64,000 bases of DNA from an uncultured Litoreibacter sp. (GCF_947487515.1 NZ_CANKWO010000002.1:248001-312000); one strand, 5' to 3'. Shown: positions 50,595-60,723, counted from the first letter of the stretch. Notes: generated by a model not told the origin, from the sequence alone. Translations and numbers: made by a program.

Positions 50595-52847
50595 ATGGGG
50601 AAAGTCAAAACCATTGCACGCCGTAGTTTCTTGATAGGCTCCGCTGCGATCGTGGGCGGCGTGGCCTTCGGCACCTATCTGGCGAAACGCGCTATCCCCA
50701 ACCCGCTGCTACAGGGTTTGGCGGAAGGCGAGGCCGCTATCACGCCGTACGTAAAAATCGACGCGACAGGCATCACTCTGATCACCCCTCGCGCGGACAA
50801 GGGCCAAGGGGCGTATTCCATACAAGCCAGCCTGATCGCCGAAGAGCTGGACATTGATCCCGCCACCGCAACGATCACACCGGGCTTGCCGGATCCAGCC
50901 TATTTCAACGGCACTGTCTTGGCAGAAAGCGTTCCCTTTCCGGCCTATGACCAAGGAAAAATCGCCGAAACCATGCGCGATTTCATGTCGGTCCCTGCCA
51001 AGCTTTTGGAAGTGCAAATTACCGGCGGGTCTTCAACGGTTCCCGACGGCTATGTCACCTTGCGCATGGCAGGCGCAGTTGCGCGTGAAACCCTGAAGGA
51101 GGCCGCCGCACGCCAGATGGGGGTGTCGCGCGACCAGCTATCCACCAAAGACGGGCACGTCATTCTGCCCGACGGACGTAAGATACCCTATTCCGACCTC
51201 GCGCCTGCCGCGTCCAAACTTGATCCGATCACCGACATCGACCTGCGCGATCCAAAGGAATGGCGCATTTTGGGGAAAGCCGACACCAAGCGGCTGGACA
51301 TGGTCGCAAAATGCACCGGCACCGAAACTTACGGTCTGGATTTACAGGTTGAGGGCATGGTGCATGCCACCGTGCGCAGCAATCCATCTGTTGGCGGCGA
51401 AATGGTGGGGTTTGACGCCACCGAGGCACAAAGCATGCGCGGTGTATCGAAAATTGTTCCCGTCTCGGGCGGGGTCGGCGTCATCGCCGACAACACATGG
51501 CGTGCCATTCAGGCGGTCAACGCAATCGAATTCGAATGGGGCCCTGCCCCCTTCCCTGAAAGCTCCGAGCAAATGTTCGACATTCTTGAGGCGGCGGTGG
51601 GAGAGGACGATAAATACGATCACCGCCAACGCGATGAAGGCAATGTAGATGACGCCGTCACTCGCGGCGAAATCATCGAAGCCAGCTACCGCATCCCCTA
51701 TCTTGCCCACGCACCGCTTGAGCCGATGAACGCCATTGTGCGCGTCACTGATGACGCCTGTGAAATTTGGACCGGCACTCAAATCCCACTGTTTGTGCGC
51801 AACAAAGCCGCCGCACTCACCGGACTGAAGCCAGAGCAGGTGTTTGTCTATGGGCACCCCATGGGCGGCAGCTTTGGGCACCGTCTTGAGATGACCCACG
51901 TAGAGCAAACCTTCGAGCTGGCGATGGCCGTCAAAGGCACCCCAGTGAAAATGACATGGTCACGCGAAGAGGATATGGCCCACGAATATCCCCGCCCCGC
52001 CGCCGTGGCCAAGGCACGCGGTAAAGTGCTTGATGGGAAAGTCGACACCTTCGATATGTCGGTCGCGCAATCCGCAATTGTGTCAGGGTGGTTCGACCGG
52101 CTGATGGGGAGGCCCGTTCCCGGCCCTGACGCGACGATTACCACCGGATCATGGGACCAGCCTTTCGACATCCCCAATTACCGCGTCACAGGATACCGTG
52201 CGCCAGACATGGTGCCGGTGACGTCATGGCGCTCCGTTGGGGCCTCTGGCAACGGTTTCTTTCATGACTGCTTTCTCGACGAATTGATCCATGCCGCGGG
52301 TGCTGACCCTCTGGCAGAACGCATCCGGCTGTGTCTGCACGACACATCGCGCAAAGTGCTGGAGGCGGTCGGGGAGATGTCCGATTGGAACGGCCCGTCA
52401 CTAGGTCCAAACCGCGGTCGAGGTGTGTCCTTCTGCATGTCCTTTGGCGTGCCCGTCGCGCAGGTAATTGAGGTCACCAATACCGAAGATGGCATCAAGG
52501 TCGACAAATTGTATTGCGCTGTGGACAGCGGCCCCGTTCTGGACCCCACAAACTTCGAGGCGCAGGTTTCCGGTGGTGCGCTGTTCGGTCTTGGCCATGC
52601 CATGAGCTCCGAATTGACCTACGCCGACCACGCCACGGAGCAAACGAACTTCGACGGCTACGAGGCGCTGCGTCTGTATCAAACGCCCAGTGTTGAGGTG
52701 AAAGCCCTGTCCAATGCTCAAAAGATCAGAGGAATCGGCGAACCGGCGGTGCCGCCCGCTGCACCTGCACTGGCGAACGCTATTTTCGCCGCGACAGGGC
52801 AGCGCATTCGCGAGCTACCGCTCAGCAAGCACATCGACTTCGTGTAA
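50595..52847 (+). CDS. Molybdopterin-binding (xanthine dehydrogenase family) large subunit, IorB-like, Tat-exported
   Basis: [18 protein letters not shown] Tat-like signal; [65 protein letters not shown]. Confidence 0.93.
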   Translation: MGKVKTIARRSFLIGSAAIVGGVAFGTYLAKRAIPNPLLQGLAEGEAAITPYVKIDATGITLITPRADKGQGAYSIQASLIAEELDIDPATATITPGLPDPAYFNGTVLAESVPFPAYDQGKIAETMRDFMSVPAKLLEVQITGGSSTVPDGYVTLRMAGAVARETLKEAAARQMGVSRDQLSTKDGHVILPDGRKIPYSDLAPAASKLDPITDIDLRDPKEWRILGKADTKRLDMVAKCTGTETYGLDLQVEGMVHATVRSNPSVGGEMVGFDATEAQSMRGVSKIVPVSGGVGVIADNTWRAIQAVNAIEFEWGPAPFPESSEQMFDILEAAVGEDDKYDHRQRDEGNVDDAVTRGEIIEASYRIPYLAHAPLEPMNAIVRVTDDACEIWTGTQIPLFVRNKAAALTGLKPEQVFVYGHPMGGSFGHRLEMTHVEQTFELAMAVKGTPVKMTWSREEDMAHEYPRPAAVAKARGKVLDGKVDTFDMSVAQSAIVSGWFDRLMGRPVPGPDATITTGSWDQPFDIPNYRVTGYRAPDMVPVTSWRSVGASGNGFFHDCFLDELIHAAGADPLAERIRLCLHDTSRKVLEAVGEMSDWNGPSLGPNRGRGVSFCMSFGVPVAQVIEVTNTEDGIKVDKLYCAVDSGPVLDPTNFEAQVSGGALFGLGHAMSSELTYADHATEQTNFDGYEALRLYQTPSVEVKALSNAQKIRGIGEPAVPPAAPALANAIFAATGQRIRELPLSKHIDFV

Positions 52848-52854
52848 TTGGGGC

Positions 52855-54399
52855 CTAATACCCTGACAAATCTTCTGAGTACCGCTCGTAAATTGTGGGG
52901 TTGAAGATGGAGTTCACGTCCAAGTCCCGACGCGGCTTGAGATCGTCGGTGAAACTGCGGGCGGCTGCGAATGTGTCGGGTGTCAGGGACCGCAGACCCG
53001 TTGGTAGCGGGCCCAGCTTTCCGTCAGGCAACTTGCTAGCCAAGTGAAACCCCCATATCCCAAAGGACGGGATCGGGGTGTTGTAGCTCACGATCTGCGG
53101 GAACAACTCTTCCAAGGTCACGGCAACGGTCCAATAGGAATGTGGCGCAAAAAACGGAGACGAACTCTGCGTCACAAGACTGCCATCCTGTGCCAAAATC
53201 TTGGACACCATGGCGTAGAATTCTATCGAATACAGCTTCGACAAGGCCTCGTTGTGGGGGTCGGGGAAGTCGATAATGATGCGGTCGTATGTCTGGGTTG
53301 CCTCTTTGACGAACAAAAACGCATCCTGATTATAGACGTTCAAAATCTCCGACGACATGCTGTCTTCGTTCAGACGCACCAACGGGGCAAACTGCGATCC
53401 CAATTGCGTCATCGCAGGATCAAGGTCCACCAAATCGATCCGCTTAACGCTGCTGTGCTTCAACACTTCACGCACCGCGAGACCGTCCCCGCCCCCTAAG
53501 ATCAACACGCTTTCCGGTGCGCTGCCCCACGACAAAACAGGATGCACCAAAGCCTCGTGGTAGCGGTATTCATCAGCTTGGGCGAACTGCAAATGACCAT
53601 CGATGAACAACCGAATATCGCCCTTCTTCCACGTATTCGTCACAACCAGATTTTGATACTGGGACTGGTCGCGGTAGACCACGCGGTCAAAATACAAATG
53701 GTCTTGCGCGAAGCTGGTGACTTTCGACGCCGACAAGGTCAGCACAAACAAAAGCACAATGACCCCGACCACATAGCCCAACATCCGAGTGAAATTGTCC
53801 AAGTGATCGCGCAGCCAAAACACATTCAGCAAAGCAACGACTGCATTGGTCAATCCAATGGCAAAAGACGAAGTGATTAGGCCAAGCGACGGCAACAACA
53901 AAATGGGAAAGGCAACCGAGCCGACCAAAGCCCCGATGTAATCCAGTGACAGCACGTCGGAGATGCTTTCCCGCGTGGTTGATCGCTCCGACAAGATGCG
54001 CGTCAGGATCGGTATCTCCAAGCCGACGAGCAAGCCGATGGCCGAGATGAAGGTAAACATGCCGACGGTGTAGAACCACGGGGCATAAGGAAACAGCATG
54101 AATAGCGAAATGCTGCACATGCCTCCGATCAGGGCCAGTATCAGCTCAATCTTAACGAAAGCCTGAACTAGGTTGCCCCCAATGAATCGAGAGACATAGG
54201 ACCCAACGCCCATCGCGAACATGAAAAATCCGATGGTTAAAGAGAACTGATAAACCGAATTCCCCAACAGATAGCTGGATACGGTCCCGATGATCAGCTC
54301 GTAGACAATCCCGCAAAGGGCGACCACAAGGATGGATCCCAAAAGAACCAACGCCTGCTTCTTCGGCAGATTTACGTAGCTAAACTCTTGATTAGACAA
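52855..54399 (-). CDS. Membrane-bound polyamine aminopropyltransferase (spermidine synthase-like)
   Basis: N-terminal multi-TM region followed by [32 protein letters not shown] and [24 protein letters not shown]. Confidence 0.9.
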   Translation of the reverse strand: MSNQEFSYVNLPKKQALVLLGSILVVALCGIVYELIIGTVSSYLLGNSVYQFSLTIGFFMFAMGVGSYVSRFIGGNLVQAFVKIELILALIGGMCSISLFMLFPYAPWFYTVGMFTFISAIGLLVGLEIPILTRILSERSTTRESISDVLSLDYIGALVGSVAFPILLLPSLGLITSSFAIGLTNAVVALLNVFWLRDHLDNFTRMLGYVVGVIVLLFVLTLSASKVTSFAQDHLYFDRVVYRDQSQYQNLVVTNTWKKGDIRLFIDGHLQFAQADEYRYHEALVHPVLSWGSAPESVLILGGGDGLAVREVLKHSSVKRIDLVDLDPAMTQLGSQFAPLVRLNEDSMSSEILNVYNQDAFLFVKEATQTYDRIIIDFPDPHNEALSKLYSIEFYAMVSKILAQDGSLVTQSSSPFFAPHSYWTVAVTLEELFPQIVSYNTPIPSFGIWGFHLASKLPDGKLGPLPTGLRSLTPDTFAAARSFTDDLKPRRDLDVNSIFNPTIYERYSEDLSGY

Positions 54400-54429
54400 A
54401 ATTTCGCTCCTTCAAGAACGGCACAAAAA

Positions 54430-54460
54430 AGGCCCAGCAGGGCGAACCGGTACTGGGCCT
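54430..54460 (-). terminator. Rho-independent terminator between the 54478 ORF and speE-like gene
   Basis: Minus strand AGGCCCAG-TACCGGTTCGCCCTG-CTGGGCCT followed by TTTTT. Confidence 0.85.
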
Positions 54461-54477
54461 AAATAAGTGGAAAGGTC

Positions 54478-55065
54478 TTATTTACCCGAACGTGGACCGC
54501 CCGAACGCGCCGAGGATGGCGCACGGTAGTTGCCGCGTGGCGTCGTTTTACGGTTGTTGAAGCTGCCTTTCGACACGCCCGCTGCACGTTGACGGCCAAT
54601 CAAGCTGCCGATCAATGCGCCAGCCAAGAAACCTGTACCAGAGAAGCGCAAGCCAGAAGAGTTGCCCGAAGCATCCGTCGCAATCAGACGGTTGTTTTCT
54701 TCATCAATCTCAACGGTGAATACTTTGCCTTCGTTGGAATCTTGAATGCCATTCCCGTTGGCGTCAGCAAAGCCCAAGAATCTTGCGTCCTTTTGAACTT
54801 CCAGACCAAGCGTATTGTCGTAGAAGCGAGGATCAGAATTCAAAATGGAAGTATAGAACCGCGTAAATTCGGTCATTTGGTCTTCGGAAACTTCAGTCAC
54901 GCCCTGATTTCCAAGGTGGCCTTGATATTCCTGCAACGCATATTCAGTGCGATCAAGAACTTGCCCCAAATCTGCGGTTTGCTCTTTGCTATCGCCAAAA
55001 AACATCGAATATCCGACAAAGCCAACGACTGCGACGATGGCCAGTGTTTTAATGTTTCCAAACAT
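54478..55065 (-). CDS. Hypothetical membrane-anchored protein with EF-hand-like loop and basic tail
   Basis: N-terminal TM; DANGNGIQDSNE; glycine zipper FLAGALIGSLIG; C-terminal GSFNNRKTTPRGNYRAPSSARSGGPRSGK; polyamine gene neighbours. Confidence 0.75.
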   Translation of the reverse strand: MFGNIKTLAIVAVVGFVGYSMFFGDSKEQTADLGQVLDRTEYALQEYQGHLGNQGVTEVSEDQMTEFTRFYTSILNSDPRFYDNTLGLEVQKDARFLGFADANGNGIQDSNEGKVFTVEIDEENNRLIATDASGNSSGLRFSGTGFLAGALIGSLIGRQRAAGVSKGSFNNRKTTPRGNYRAPSSARSGGPRSGK

Positions 55066-55103
55066 AATTTTCCCTCAGAAACTGTTGTACGTATTAGCTC
55101 ACA

Positions 55104-56393
55104 TTATTGTGTTAATGAACACGACCACCACACCTGATGCAATGAAGGATTGTAATATCCTTCAAGTGATCCGCATTTTATGAACCCTTGCGCTTCTAGT
55201 GCCACGGCGTTTTCTTCAGAGATGTCGCTCGGGATGGCCAACACAACCATCCGAGCGGATTTTTTCGCTGCTTTCTCCAAGGCGTAATCCAATCCCGCCA
55301 TGCCGACGGGCCGCTCTTCCCACACCAGTCCCATGACGTTCTTGGTCTCGGGTTCAGGAGCGACGTCATTGATGGCCAACCCTGTGTTCGTCGAAACGGG
55401 TTCTTCACCTTCTGGTTCATACTCTGGGTTATTAAGCCCATACACGATCTTTGCCTCGGAAGGGTTATGGTAGTCTGGGACTTTCAGCTCCACGACGGCA
55501 CCGAAGTCCTCATACATCTTATGCGCACCTGCATAAATATCGCGCCCGAAGTCGCGGTAGTCGCTGGTGGCGATGAATATTTTGCGTATGCCGAAATCCT
55601 TCAGCTTCCCTAGTAAGTCGTTGAGCATTTGACTGCCCAGCCCAGTTCCAAGGTGGTCTTGATCCAGATAGGTCCACGACAGCCATGCAATGTCATGCAC
55701 TTGTTCATCCAGACTATAGCCGGTCACGCCAATGACCTCGCCCTTTTGCATCAGGACAAACATCTGCTCCAAGCCGCCGTCAAAGAATTCGTCTTCGGCT
55801 TCCTTTGCATCATCACTATCGGTCTGATCGATGATCGAAACCACCTTCGCAATATGGACGTGCTGCATAGGTTTCAGCGTCGGGGATTTACTGCCGAAAA
55901 GTTTTTCAAACATAACAAAGGATCCTCCAATTAGGGCTCCGGAAATATGGACATATACGGCGAAAGTTTGGGAAAGATAAAGCCACTCCGACACCAGCAA
56001 AACAAAAAGACATGCGCTGAACACGAAGAAAGACCCTCTGGTGCGATCCGCCAAAACTCCGTAACTCAAAAGCCCGTATGAAATCCCAGATGCCCCGACA
56101 AATTTCGGCCCAGAGATATAGAATTGCGCAATCGTTCCAAGCAGAACACAGGCCAGTATCAAGACAAGGGTGCGCCTTCGGCCCAAGCGCGGCTCGGCGA
56201 ACAGCCCGCCGAAAAAGATGACCAAAATGTTGCCGCCCAGATGTGACAGATCCCCATGCCGCAGAACTCCTGCGAAGGCATCCCCTAGCCCATCTTGATA
56301 CCGCAAAGAATGCGTGGCCCCCGTCATGGCATAGGCCCCAAGCAGCAGCACAATCACGCCGGTGGTTACGACAAAGTCGCGCAGCTCACTCAC
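55104..56393 (-). CDS. Rhomboid-type intramembrane protease fused to a GNAT-like acetyltransferase domain
   Basis: Rhomboid motifs HGDLSHLGGNILVIFFGG, GASGISYG, VHISGALIGG; C-terminal ...EVIGVTGYSLDEQVHDIAWLSWTYLDQDHLGTGLGSQMLNDLLGKLKDFGIRKIFIATSDYRDFGRDIYAGAHKMYEDFGAV GNAT pattern. Confidence 0.82.
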   Translation of the reverse strand: MSELRDFVVTTGVIVLLLGAYAMTGATHSLRYQDGLGDAFAGVLRHGDLSHLGGNILVIFFGGLFAEPRLGRRRTLVLILACVLLGTIAQFYISGPKFVGASGISYGLLSYGVLADRTRGSFFVFSACLFVLLVSEWLYLSQTFAVYVHISGALIGGSFVMFEKLFGSKSPTLKPMQHVHIAKVVSIIDQTDSDDAKEAEDEFFDGGLEQMFVLMQKGEVIGVTGYSLDEQVHDIAWLSWTYLDQDHLGTGLGSQMLNDLLGKLKDFGIRKIFIATSDYRDFGRDIYAGAHKMYEDFGAVVELKVPDYHNPSEAKIVYGLNNPEYEPEGEEPVSTNTGLAINDVAPEPETKNVMGLVWEERPVGMAGLDYALEKAAKKSARMVVLAIPSDISEENAVALEAQGFIKCGSLEGYYNPSLHQVWWSCSLTQ

Positions 56394-56408
56394 GTGACTT
56401 TGCCTCGA

Positions 56409-56801
56409 TCAACGGGAATTTGTCAGCGCAGACATGGTGCCACGGTGAATCATTTGTACCTGCTCTTGCTGCGGGTCAAAGTAGTCTTTGAGCACGGCCA
56501 AACTCAGCCGCGCATCGACGTCCCCACACATGAAGATGTCGATCGCAGCATAGTTATTCTCGGGCCATGTATGGATTGAGATGTGAGATTCTGCCAACAA
56601 AGCAACCCCTGTGAACCCATAGCGGTCCCCAAAGTCATGAACATTCACGTCCAACACGGTTGCGCCTGCTGCCTCGGCCGCTGCACGTAAAACTGTGACC
56701 GCATCGGCGCCATCAAACAATCGAGATGCCCCATAAAAATCCGCGATCAGATGCTGCCCAAGTGCATTGGGGGACATTTCATTCGTCGGCACGTTATTCA
56801 T
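56409..56801 (-). CDS. speD: S-adenosylmethionine decarboxylase (SpeD)
   Basis: LGQHLIADFYGASRLFDGADAVTVLRAAAEAAGATVLDVNVHDFGDRYGFTGVALLAESHISIHTWPENNYAAIDIFMCG; SHISIHTWPE processing motif; ATG 56801 with an AGGGAAG SD. Confidence 0.93.
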   Translation of the reverse strand: MNNVPTNEMSPNALGQHLIADFYGASRLFDGADAVTVLRAAAEAAGATVLDVNVHDFGDRYGFTGVALLAESHISIHTWPENNYAAIDIFMCGDVDARLSLAVLKDYFDPQQEQVQMIHRGTMSALTNSR

Positions 56802-56960
56802 CGTAAATTTCTTCCCTCGTAATGCTCTAGACCTGACGTGCCAACCGCCGTCTGTCAATTCCTTAACAAGCGATGCGGATGACCACAGCTTTAGATCTAC
56901 TCCACATACTGGTGCATAAGGAGCAAACTGATAACATTCAGAATTCACGAAGAGAGAAGG

Positions 56961-56993
56961 TTACCTAGCATTGGCGTGGCTTCTAATTTGCGC
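56961..56993. repeat. 33-nt direct repeat, copy 1 (31/33 identical; 26-nt perfect core at 56965-56990)
   Basis: TTACCTAGCATTGGCGTGGCTTCTAATTTGCGC. Confidence 0.95.
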
Positions 56994-57843
56994 CCAAGAC
57001 AGGCACATCGTCCATCGTGCATTTCTCAAAGACATATTCGTCAATCAAGGGCCGCAGAACCTCGTCGCTTATGTCCTCGCGGGACCAGTCTTTGAGATGT
57101 TCCAGCAAAACGGGGTCGTCAGAGATACCACGACGACCAGGGCCAAAGTGGAAGTGATAATCAAGGTTCCTCAAGCACCTGTTCGAACCAGCCATCGTCC
57201 CCACGTGAAACCCAAATCCATAGGGCGTCTTCGGTCGGCGTTCGTCATATGTCATGTTGAGACTAAGACTATGAGCAAAGGCTTTGCCATTTTTCACGAA
57301 CACGACTTCGCTGCTCAAGAGGGTTAACTTACGCGATCCGTAGATGCCTTTGGGATGAAATCGACCCAGAGACACCATCATGCTGTCGTAGAGTTCTTCG
57401 TCGGTTCGGTCACCCAATCCACCGCTAACTTCTTCTACCACAGGCATCGCTTCGACCATTCTGGCGTATTCAATGTATTTGCGCGCCGCTTCTTCGCGCG
57501 TGTAACGTCCGCGGCGTTCTAAAGCGTTGATACTTTCAACATAGCCTTGGCTGGACCAATAACTGACACGCGCGTTCGGGAACTCGAGCACGTTATCCCC
57601 CAGCAACAGCGTCGCGCGGCCATTGAATGAAGGGGCATGACGCGTCCACATTGTTCCGTCGTCGTCAACCTTGTAAACAACAGGAGGGAATTCATAATTC
57701 TCGCTACGCGCTTCTAACTCTTGCGCGCTATGCATAACGCCCAAGGTAATGGCTTGATCCAGTCCGCCGAAAAGCAAATACGCAAAGATGCTAACGAAAA
57801 CCGCCGCGGTGGACGTCATGATGATGAAGTCTTTATCTAGCAT
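56983..57843 (-). CDS. Hypothetical membrane-anchored protein in polyamine cluster
   Basis: MLDKDFIIMTSTAAVFVSIFAYLLFGGLDQAITLGVMHSAQELEARSENYEFPPVVYKVDDDGTMWTRHAPSF...; one N-terminal TM; start ATG lies inside repeat copy 2, stop inside copy 1. Confidence 0.75.
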   Translation of the reverse strand: MLDKDFIIMTSTAAVFVSIFAYLLFGGLDQAITLGVMHSAQELEARSENYEFPPVVYKVDDDGTMWTRHAPSFNGRATLLLGDNVLEFPNARVSYWSSQGYVESINALERRGRYTREEAARKYIEYARMVEAMPVVEEVSGGLGDRTDEELYDSMMVSLGRFHPKGIYGSRKLTLLSSEVVFVKNGKAFAHSLSLNMTYDERRPKTPYGFGFHVGTMAGSNRCLRNLDYHFHFGPGRRGISDDPVLLEHLKDWSREDISDEVLRPLIDEYVFEKCTMDDVPVLGAN

Positions 57844-57865
57844 TGGCGTGGCTTCTAATTTGTGC
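57833..57865. repeat. 33-nt direct repeat, copy 2
   Basis: TTATCTAGCATTGGCGTGGCTTCTAATTTGTGC; 26-nt core 57837-57862 identical to copy 1. Confidence 0.95.
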
Positions 57866-58200
57866 GTGTTCAGAATTAATATAGGCACTATCTTCTGCAT
57901 TAGCATAAAGGGTGTCGAAGGCTGCAATTACGCTCTCCGTGTACTTCATACGATCACTCTTTTCGGTGACATTGCCGGTGTTGAAGGGGAAGAGGTACTT
58001 ATTGTAAGGCGTTTCAGTAATCCGCAACCAACTATACAAAACCGCGCAATCGACGCACCACGCACCATACAGAGGCGAGAAATACATCGTTTTTTCAAGA
58101 AAATTCAGTGTTCTTGTAACGGGAGCGGTTTACTCAGTCGCTTAATTAGTAGCCTTTGCAAAAAATGCCCTTTGATGGGGCTAAAAACTAGGTCAACCAA

Positions 58201-58362
58201 TTGGATGAGAATTTTGAGGAAGTCCTAGGGGCCATCGCTGATGCCGAATGGGCCCGGTCACTCAGCCGCTGGAATAAACTTGGCCCCGACTTGTTGCTTC
58301 CAAACCAAGAAGAGAGGGATGAAATTGTTGTGGCCATTCGACGGCTGCTCAAATCAACATGA
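58201..58362 (+). CDS. Possible small protein (TTG start) or gene fragment
   Basis: LDENFEEVLGAIADAEWARSLSRWNKLGPDLLLPNQEERDEIVVAIRRLLKST; protein-like composition but no family recognised. Confidence 0.35.
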   Translation: MDENFEEVLGAIADAEWARSLSRWNKLGPDLLLPNQEERDEIVVAIRRLLKST

Positions 58363-58688
58363 TCTTGGGTTATGGCGGAGTTGCATGATGATCAGAGGCA
58401 GAAACAGATCGCTAAGGAAGCTGTCAGCATAGATCCGACTTCTCGATCTTGACCAGACTATGTGATGAAAAGAGCATCAAGATGAGTGTCGTCGTTGCGG
58501 CACTTGAGGTGGAGGTCAAGTAGTCTTCAGGACGATCCTGCCCCGGGTATTTTCAAAACGAGCTAAGAATTTCAACTCGCAACCCGGTTTGGGCTGGTCC
58601 ATATGTTCGAATGAACCCGTAGGTTACCAATAGTAGTGACGCGGCTTACGGCTGGTTGACTATGTGAGGTTGCCAGGATCGCCGCCTT

Positions 58689-58898
58689 TCAGCAGTTCCA
58701 GCTCACGCTTCCGCTCTGTGCGCCGCGAAGGGCGCGTATGAAGAAGTTTGTCGAGCCAACGCGGCCAGTTTGGAGCCAGCGTACATCTTCAGCCGCAAGC
58801 TTGAGACGGCGCTCAAGTCCTTTGGTTGAATAGCCTTTGTTCCGGTCAGAAATGCGCGACCGTTTTCGTTTGTATTGGGCCATGTCGAGGCCTTTCAT
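58689..58898 (-). CDS. Hypothetical small basic protein
   Basis: MKGLDMAQYKRKRSRISDRNKGYSTKGLERRLKLAAEDVRWLQTGRVGS...; no recognised family. Confidence 0.3.
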   Translation of the reverse strand: MKGLDMAQYKRKRSRISDRNKGYSTKGLERRLKLAAEDVRWLQTGRVGSTNFFIRALRGAQSGSVSWNC

Positions 58899-59202
58899 GC
58901 AGTTTCGTTACTACATGGCGTTCTCCAATTCTGTGGTTTTCGGGCTCACCGCTGGCCGTGCATCCGCCAGCCGCACTAAATATGGCTTGGTAAAAGTTCG
59001 CGCAAAAGAAATCTCGCAGCTGCAGGACTCTTCAGTTGTTCTTTGCACATTCCCGTGACGGATCCGCACTTCTTCATAACATCAGATGAAGGGAAACAGG
59101 TCGCATAAAACGGGCAATATGTTTCCGCCATGGCGTGATCCAAAAATGTCGTTCACGTCCTCCTTGCTGTCTATCGGGTTGGCAGCCTAGACCTTTCCAG
59201 TC

Positions 59203-60114
59203 ATGTTCCAAATTATGGCATTTGGCGTATTCATCCATCGTACAGACTCAATCTACGACGACGTACCGTCGGAGCGATATCAGTTCCCAAAGCAGTACCT
59301 GACGCGTGTTCAACGGTGTAAGGGTGATTGGATTGTCTATCTCGAACCCAGCAAGGTTAAGAACACCAAGGGCTACTTTGCGGTCGCCAAAGTTCAGGAC
59401 GCAATCCCCGACCTAAGGAATGCGGGCATGCACCTGGCTGTGATCGAACCGGGGACATATCTCGACTTCGGCGATCCTGTACCCTTTCGTGATGCAGATG
59501 ATGTTGTCGAGCAAGGCCTTCTCAATGACCTTGGTAAGATTTCAGGGCGTGCCCAGGCGGCTGTACGACCACTTTCATCAACAGACTTTGCCCGGATTGT
59601 TGAGCGTGGCCTTGGAACCGGCGACGACATTCTCCCTCGGATCGGTCAAGCTGGTGCAGAGGTTGGTTTCAAAGAGGATCAGACACCTTTTCAATTGCCG
59701 TCTGCACGGGAGCGCGTCAATCAATTGACGAGCAGAACTGTTCGCGACCGGAATTTTCGAAAGAACGTTCTCCGCGCATACGGCGAACGATGCGCTATCA
59801 CTGGATTGCGGCTGATCAACGGTGGTGGCCGTGCAGAGGTCGAAGCGGCGCACATTAGGCCAGTCGAACATGATGGCCCCGACATCGTTAGTAACGGAAT
59901 GGCACTATCTGGTACAGCACACTGGATGTTCGATAGGGGGCTGGTAGGGTTATCAGATGAATTAGAGATCCTGGTCTCAAGGCAAGCTAACGACCCTGAT
60001 GCTGTGAAATCCATGCTCAACAGTTCAGGCCACCTTTTGGTACCTGGACGGCCAGCGGAACGACCACGTGCAGAATTTGTGGCTTGGCATCGAGAACACT
60101 GTTTCAAACATTGA
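59203..60114 (+). CDS. HNH endonuclease with N-terminal PUA/EVE-like region (predicted restriction endonuclease)
   Basis: C-terminal RNFRKNVLRAYGERCAITGLRLINGGGRAEVEAAHIRPVEHDGPDIVSNGMALSGTAHWMFDRGLVGL is HNH-like; N-terminal YQFPKQYLTRVQRCKGDWIVYLEPSK...GYFAVAKV. Confidence 0.85.
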   Translation: MFQIMAFGVFIHRTDSIYDDVPSERYQFPKQYLTRVQRCKGDWIVYLEPSKVKNTKGYFAVAKVQDAIPDLRNAGMHLAVIEPGTYLDFGDPVPFRDADDVVEQGLLNDLGKISGRAQAAVRPLSSTDFARIVERGLGTGDDILPRIGQAGAEVGFKEDQTPFQLPSARERVNQLTSRTVRDRNFRKNVLRAYGERCAITGLRLINGGGRAEVEAAHIRPVEHDGPDIVSNGMALSGTAHWMFDRGLVGLSDELEILVSRQANDPDAVKSMLNSSGHLLVPGRPAERPRAEFVAWHREHCFKH

Positions 60115-60220
60115 GGTTTCGCGCGCCTAAGCCTGCGCTAGAAGGCAATCATAGGCATGGATTTGAATGCGTAAGTCAGAATGCGTGTTAGTGTGGCCTT
60201 GTCACGTGAGGGAGTAACAC

Positions 60221-60652
60221 ATGAGAGTTTGTGGATGTGAGATATCGGCACAGGAGGTTCGGCTTGCCGTTGTCTACCTGAATGATGAAGGCGACGTGGA
60301 AATGCTTCGCTTGAAGGCCACACGAATAGAGCTTGAGGATGACACGTCCGAGGCCGATCTTCGATCATTCTTAGCGGATCTTCAGGAATTTTGCCGAAAG
60401 CATGAAATCGATACCTTCGTTATCAAGACGCGCGCCAAGAAAGGCCGCATGGCAGGTGGAGCGGTATCCTTCAAAATCGAAACTCTGATTCAACTCATTG
60501 AGGGCTGCGAGACCAAGTTCGTAAGTCCGGTCGCGCTCGCGCACTTTGCCAAGAAAGATCTTGAAAAATATCCAGAGAAGCTTCCGGTTTATTTAAAGAA
60601 CGCCTTTCTTGCCGGCGCTTATGCTTTGACGAAGTCAGGGTTTTTAGCCTAG
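60221..60652 (+). CDS. DUF3010-like protein
   Basis: MRVCGCEISAQEVRLAVVYLNDEGDVEMLRLKATRIELEDDTSEADLRSF...TFVIKTRAKKGRMAGGAVSFKIETLIQLI. Confidence 0.8.
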   Translation: MRVCGCEISAQEVRLAVVYLNDEGDVEMLRLKATRIELEDDTSEADLRSFLADLQEFCRKHEIDTFVIKTRAKKGRMAGGAVSFKIETLIQLIEGCETKFVSPVALAHFAKKDLEKYPEKLPVYLKNAFLAGAYALTKSGFLA

Positions 60653-60723
60653 CGAAGATCGTGAAATTCAGCACAATCAAGCTTATGCAGGCACATATTA
60701 CTCTTCAATGATGGGAACCCCAA

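Noticed and set aside
58837-59058. 73-aa plus-strand ORF in the sparse region
   Set aside because: Overlaps an opposite small ORF, no recognisable family, no convincing RBS
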